Positions 41,769-43,953 of a stretch of DNA of 43,953 nucleotides are shown piece by piece. The position numbers and the translations under genes were made by a program. Position 1 is the first letter of the stretch. Each line of letters begins with the position of its first letter. The notes beneath the pieces were generated by a model. The model saw only the letters and a list, made by a program, of their open reading frames with translations, was not told the DNA's origin and did no database searches. Origin of the DNA: JADKAC01 sp964492065 (lineage in GTDB: Bacteria > Bacteroidota > Bacteroidia > Chitinophagales > BACL12); the NCBI GenBank assembly GCA_964492065.1, contig CAZBHH010000022.1, positions 1-43,953 of the forward strand. The letters are read 5' to 3'.

Positions 41769-42744
41769 CCAGATTCTTTTGATTGTATTTGTAATTATCG
41801 GCATCATCGCCCTGATTTTTGTTTTTGCATTGTTGCGCATGTTCCGTTTATGGTTGTCTGCACAACTGTCGGGAGTGCGCATCAGTTTATTGCAACTCAT
41901 TATAATGCCCTGGCGCAGGGTGAATCCTTCCATTATTGTCGAAACATTAGTAACCGGCCATAAGGCAGGGTTGGTTCTCACCCGCGACCAGATGGAAGCG
42001 CATTACCTGGCGGGTGGCAATGTGAAACGTGTGGTAAATGCGTTGGTGAGCGCCGATAAGGCCAATATTCCGCTGGACTTTAAATCGTGTACCGCAATTG
42101 ACCTCGCCGGCAGGGATGTGCTGGAAGCCGTACAGATGAGCGTCAATCCGAAAGTGATCGAATCGCCGCCGGTAACCGCAGTGGCAAAAGACGGAATCCA
42201 GTTGATCTCCAAGGCGAGAGTAACCGTGCGGGCCAATATTCAGAAACTGGTGGGCGGCGCCGGCGAAGAAACCATCCTCGCAAGGGTGGGCGAGGGCATT
42301 GTCACCACCATCGGTTCGGCCGCCAATCACAAGGCGGTTTTGGAAAATCCGGATACGATTTCAAAGGTGGTGCTTGCCAAAGGGTTGGATTCGGGAACGG
42401 CATTCGAAATACTCTCCATAGATATCGCAGATATCGACATCGGAAAAAACATCGGCGCCGAATTGCAAATCGACCAGGCGAATGCGGATAAGAATATCGC
42501 CCAGGCAAAAGCCGAAGAACGGCGGGCAATGGCAGTGGCGCTGGAGCAGGAGATGAAGGCTAAAGCGCAGGAGGCAAGGGCGAAAGTGATATTGATGGAA
42601 GCCGAAATACCGATGGCTATCGCCGAGGCGTTCCGCTCCGGAAACCTGGGGGTCATGGATTATTACCGCATAAAAAATATACAATCCGATACGGATATGC
42701 GTGACGCCCTGAGCAAAGGCCAAAAAAAGGATGATACAAAATAA
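41758..42744 (+). CDS. floA: Flotillin-like protein FloA
   Basis: About 328 residues (331 if ATG 41749 is used); the usual length of this family is 331. One membrane helix near the N-terminus (ILLIVFVIIGIIALIFVFALLRMF) is followed by the conserved GVRISLLQLIIMPWRRVNPSIIVE and the SPFH domain, then an alpha-helical, Ala/Glu-rich tail (NADKNIAQAKAEERRAMAVALEQEMKAKAQEARAKVILMEAEIP). FloA organises membrane microdomains and helps membrane protein complexes assemble. The overlap with nfeD matches the usual nfeD-floA operon. Confidence 0.95.
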   Translation: MESSQILLIVFVIIGIIALIFVFALLRMFRLWLSAQLSGVRISLLQLIIMPWRRVNPSIIVETLVTGHKAGLVLTRDQMEAHYLAGGNVKRVVNALVSADKANIPLDFKSCTAIDLAGRDVLEAVQMSVNPKVIESPPVTAVAKDGIQLISKARVTVRANIQKLVGGAGEETILARVGEGIVTTIGSAANHKAVLENPDTISKVVLAKGLDSGTAFEILSIDIADIDIGKNIGAELQIDQANADKNIAQAKAEERRAMAVALEQEMKAKAQEARAKVILMEAEIPMAIAEAFRSGNLGVMDYYRIKNIQSDTDMRDALSKGQKKDDTK

Positions 42745-42755
42745 GATATAGTCGT

Positions 42756-42763
42756 TAATTTTG
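42756..42763 (+). promoter_or_regulatory. -7 box (TAATTTTG) for tRNA-Arg
   Basis: A full TAnnTTTG match ending 11 bases before the tRNA 5' end, parallel to those at tRNA-His and tmRNA. Confidence 0.6.
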
Positions 42764-42774
42764 CAGCGGATACC

Positions 42775-42848
42775 GGCCCCGTAGCTCAACTGAATAGAGT
42801 ATCTGACTACGGATCAGAAGGTTCCAGGTTTGAATCCTGGCGGGGTCA
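42775..42848 (+). tRNA. tRNA-Arg (anticodon ACG)
   Basis: The acceptor GGCCCCG pairs with CGGGGTC (one G-T pair) and the discriminator is A at 42848. The D arm is GCTC/GAGT, the anticodon stem TCTGA/TCAGA with loop CTACGGA (anticodon ACG, read as ICG after deamination), and the T arm CCAGG/CCTGG. Position 19 is A and position 56 is T, instead of the nearly universal G19 and C56; the tertiary pair is preserved as A-U. CCA is not encoded. Confidence 0.95.
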
Positions 42849-42850
42849 CT

Positions 42851-42880
42851 AAAGAGCGGAGCGAGACTCTGCTCTTTGTA
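42851..42880 (+). terminator. Hairpin after tRNA-Arg, probable terminator
   Basis: AAAGAGC..GAG pairs with CTC..GCTCTTT (42851-42877, one mismatch, 5-base loop), giving a stable stem ending in TTT then GTATTT just after the tRNA. Confidence 0.65.
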
Positions 42881-42989
42881 TTTAAGTCCTAACCACATTC
42901 CGGGTAAACAAAAGGATAGGGCAGGATGCTGAATCACTTCAGCTACGGGCGATAAAGATTAGAGGCAAATTGTACCTCCCGCTAACCAC

Positions 42990-43110
42990 TAAGTAATTGC
43001 GAATACCATTAAAATTAAATAACGAATGAGTGAACGAGAGGTTTAAGCACGGTTCTGTGAGTGGCTTAGAAGTGAAATTCTCCATTACCAACCCGACTCG
43101 TATTCTGATT
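42990..43110 (+). mobile_element. Possible decayed group II intron 3' end (domain V/VI remnant)
   Basis: The string CACGGTTCTGTGAG (43048-43061), followed about 20 bases later by GTGAAATTC and then CCGACTCG, resembles the end of domain V and the domain VI/exon junction of bacterial group II introns. However, the matching 5' strand of domain V (AGCCGTG-like) is absent, so a functional ribozyme is not present. No maturase frame is found. The remnant lies behind the tRNA-Arg hairpin, a typical landing site for class C introns. This is a resemblance judged by eye and needs a covariance-model check. Confidence 0.35.
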
Positions 43111-43143
43111 CGTCAAAAGCTAATTAATTGAAAGTAATCTGCA

Positions 43144-43953
43144 TTATTTAGTGCAAATAATTACACCAAAACCCGGAGCATTCAATTTTTTGAGAATTGT
43201 ATTTTTGAAACCTGCCTTTTGAGTGAATGTATCCACTTCATTTTTAGAATAGGTCTTACCACCGGCCTGATGTAGTAAATTCAGAGCCATATAGGAAGTG
43301 GTGGCTTTCGACATTTGTGAGCTTCCGCCTATGCCTTTTATCTGGTCAAGTATCACATAAATTCCACCGCTGTTTAGCGACTTGTAAACTTTTTGAGCGA
43401 GAGCTTCGTTCTCTGACGGATTTAGTCCATGAATAATATTGAATGCAAGAATGACATCAATATTTTTTGGTAGTTCGTCCTTCATGAAATCGGCAGGGAG
43501 AAATGAAACGCTATTGCCTGCATTATGTTTATTGATACATTCATCTGCATATTTCTTCACCGGAGGTAAGTCAACAATGGCGGCTTTTAAATTTGGATTA
43601 CGTTTGCAGAGTTCAATGCTGTATAACCCATGTGAGCCACCGAGGTCTAACATTTTTTGAGCATTTTTTGAAACAGGTATTTTTCCGGCAACTTCTTTAT
43701 AATTGGTGCTTGAAATATCTATCATGGCTCTTGAAAACAATTCCCACTCATAATCCGTCATTTCTTCAAGCATATTGGAATTCGCTCTTTTCCCAAGCCG
43801 AATGGTTTCGTCTAAATGGATATACCCTTTATACAAGTAATCGCAGAATAGAATAAAATATCGGAAATTTTGAGGCGATTCCGGTGAAAGATTTTTGAAA
43901 CCTCTTTTTGTAAAGGCATAATGACTGCCTTTTTTTTGAACATATCCTAAAGC
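43144..43953 (-). CDS. SAM-dependent O-methyltransferase (Methyltransf_2 type), 5' end outside window
   Basis: The frame is open to the right edge: before the TTG at 43836 it reads ALGYVQKKGSHYAFTKRGF and on, which looks like the N-terminal winged-helix dimerisation domain (LGYV...Y.FT..G). The catalytic domain has motif I KMLDLGGSHGLYSIELCKRNP, then AAIVDLPPVKKYA, VILAFNIIHGLNPSENEAL and the C-terminal strand PGFGVIICTK. At least 269 residues are present. It methylates a small hydroxylated compound in most relatives; substrate unknown. The gene is clearly richer in A+T than its neighbours and stands beside a tRNA and a possible intron relic, which suggests acquisition from elsewhere. Confidence 0.85.
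   Translation of the reverse strand, partial: ALGYVQKKGSHYAFTKRGFKNLSPESPQNFRYFILFCDYLYKGYIHLDETIRLGKRANSNMLEEMTDYEWELFSRAMIDISSTNYKEVAGKIPVSKNAQKMLDLGGSHGLYSIELCKRNPNLKAAIVDLPPVKKYADECINKHNAGNSVSFLPADFMKDELPKNIDVILAFNIIHGLNPSENEALAQKVYKSLNSGGIYVILDQIKGIGGSSQMSKATTSYMALNLLHQAGGKTYSKNEVDTFTQKAGFKNTILKKLNAPGFGVIICTK

Noticed and set aside
42775..42848. tRNA-Arg as a decayed pseudogene because of the unusual D- and T-loops
   Set aside because: All stems pair, the two unusual bases compensate each other and an exact promoter box precedes it, so it looks functional.
1..43953. CRISPR arrays, complete insertion sequences, phage genes or known defence systems
   Set aside because: No regularly spaced repeats, transposase, integrase, phage structural or Cas-like proteins are visible in any frame.

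Overview
The window looks like a chromosomal segment of a free-living member of the phylum Bacteroidota, probably from the Chitinophagales/Saprospirales side; I cannot name the species. The main signs are type IX secretion (T9SS) hardware and cargo tails (gliding-motility C-terminal domain, PorP/SprF, a PorE-like protein, two Por-secretion tails), a fused SecDF, DUF5683 and DUF983 proteins, a tmRNA tag ending in YALAA, the absence of Shine-Dalgarno sequences, and many Bacteroidota-type -7 boxes (TAnnTTTG) in front of genes.

Layout. 1-2090: the 3' end of a T9SS type-B adhesin-like protein followed by a PorP/SprF family gene. 2072-5127 (minus): a polysaccharide flippase and a GT-C-like membrane protein. 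5481-7099: a Tat-exported Fe/Mn superoxide dismutase, tRNA-His and a LON-substrate-binding-domain protein. 7583-13310: a 1200-residue FG-GAP/ASPIC-UnbV lipoprotein divergent from a vanadium haloperoxidase and a small secreted protein. 13391-15561: an rRNA methyltransferase and a coiled-coil membrane protein. 15615-19843: pyrR-pyrB converging on a plsB-like/gpsA phospholipid operon. 19917-20282: tmRNA. 20389-27078: thioredoxin, a JmjC/cupin-8 oxygenase, a PorE-like OmpA protein and secDF. 27237-32579: a TPR protein, two T9SS cargo proteins, a peroxiredoxin, a Nudix hydrolase and a peptide-type ABC binding lipoprotein. 32803-36556: UPF0173-parA-parB-DUF5683-dapB, a tightly packed run. 36743-42744: a PBP4-type D-Ala-D-Ala carboxypeptidase, a small YPCxLC protein with DUF983, a TPR-CAP protein, and nfeD-floA. 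42775-43953: tRNA-Arg, a likely decayed group II intron end, and the edge-truncated O-methyltransferase in visibly more A+T-rich DNA.

How it fits together. Most of the window is housekeeping: chromosome partitioning, lysine/peptidoglycan precursors, pyrimidine and phospholipid synthesis, Sec export, trans-translation and tRNAs. Woven through it is an envelope and surface theme: SecDF moves proteins across the inner membrane, PorP/SprF- and PorE-like proteins belong to the T9SS/outer-membrane side, and several cargo proteins carry T9SS tails. The least explained parts are the divergent haloperoxidase/FG-GAP lipoprotein pair, a T9SS-exported thioredoxin-fold protein, the TPR-CAP protein, the near-leaderless promoters, a tRNA-Arg with a compensated G19-C56 change, and the foreign-looking right end. 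I found no CRISPR array, prophage, complete insertion sequence or obvious defence system.
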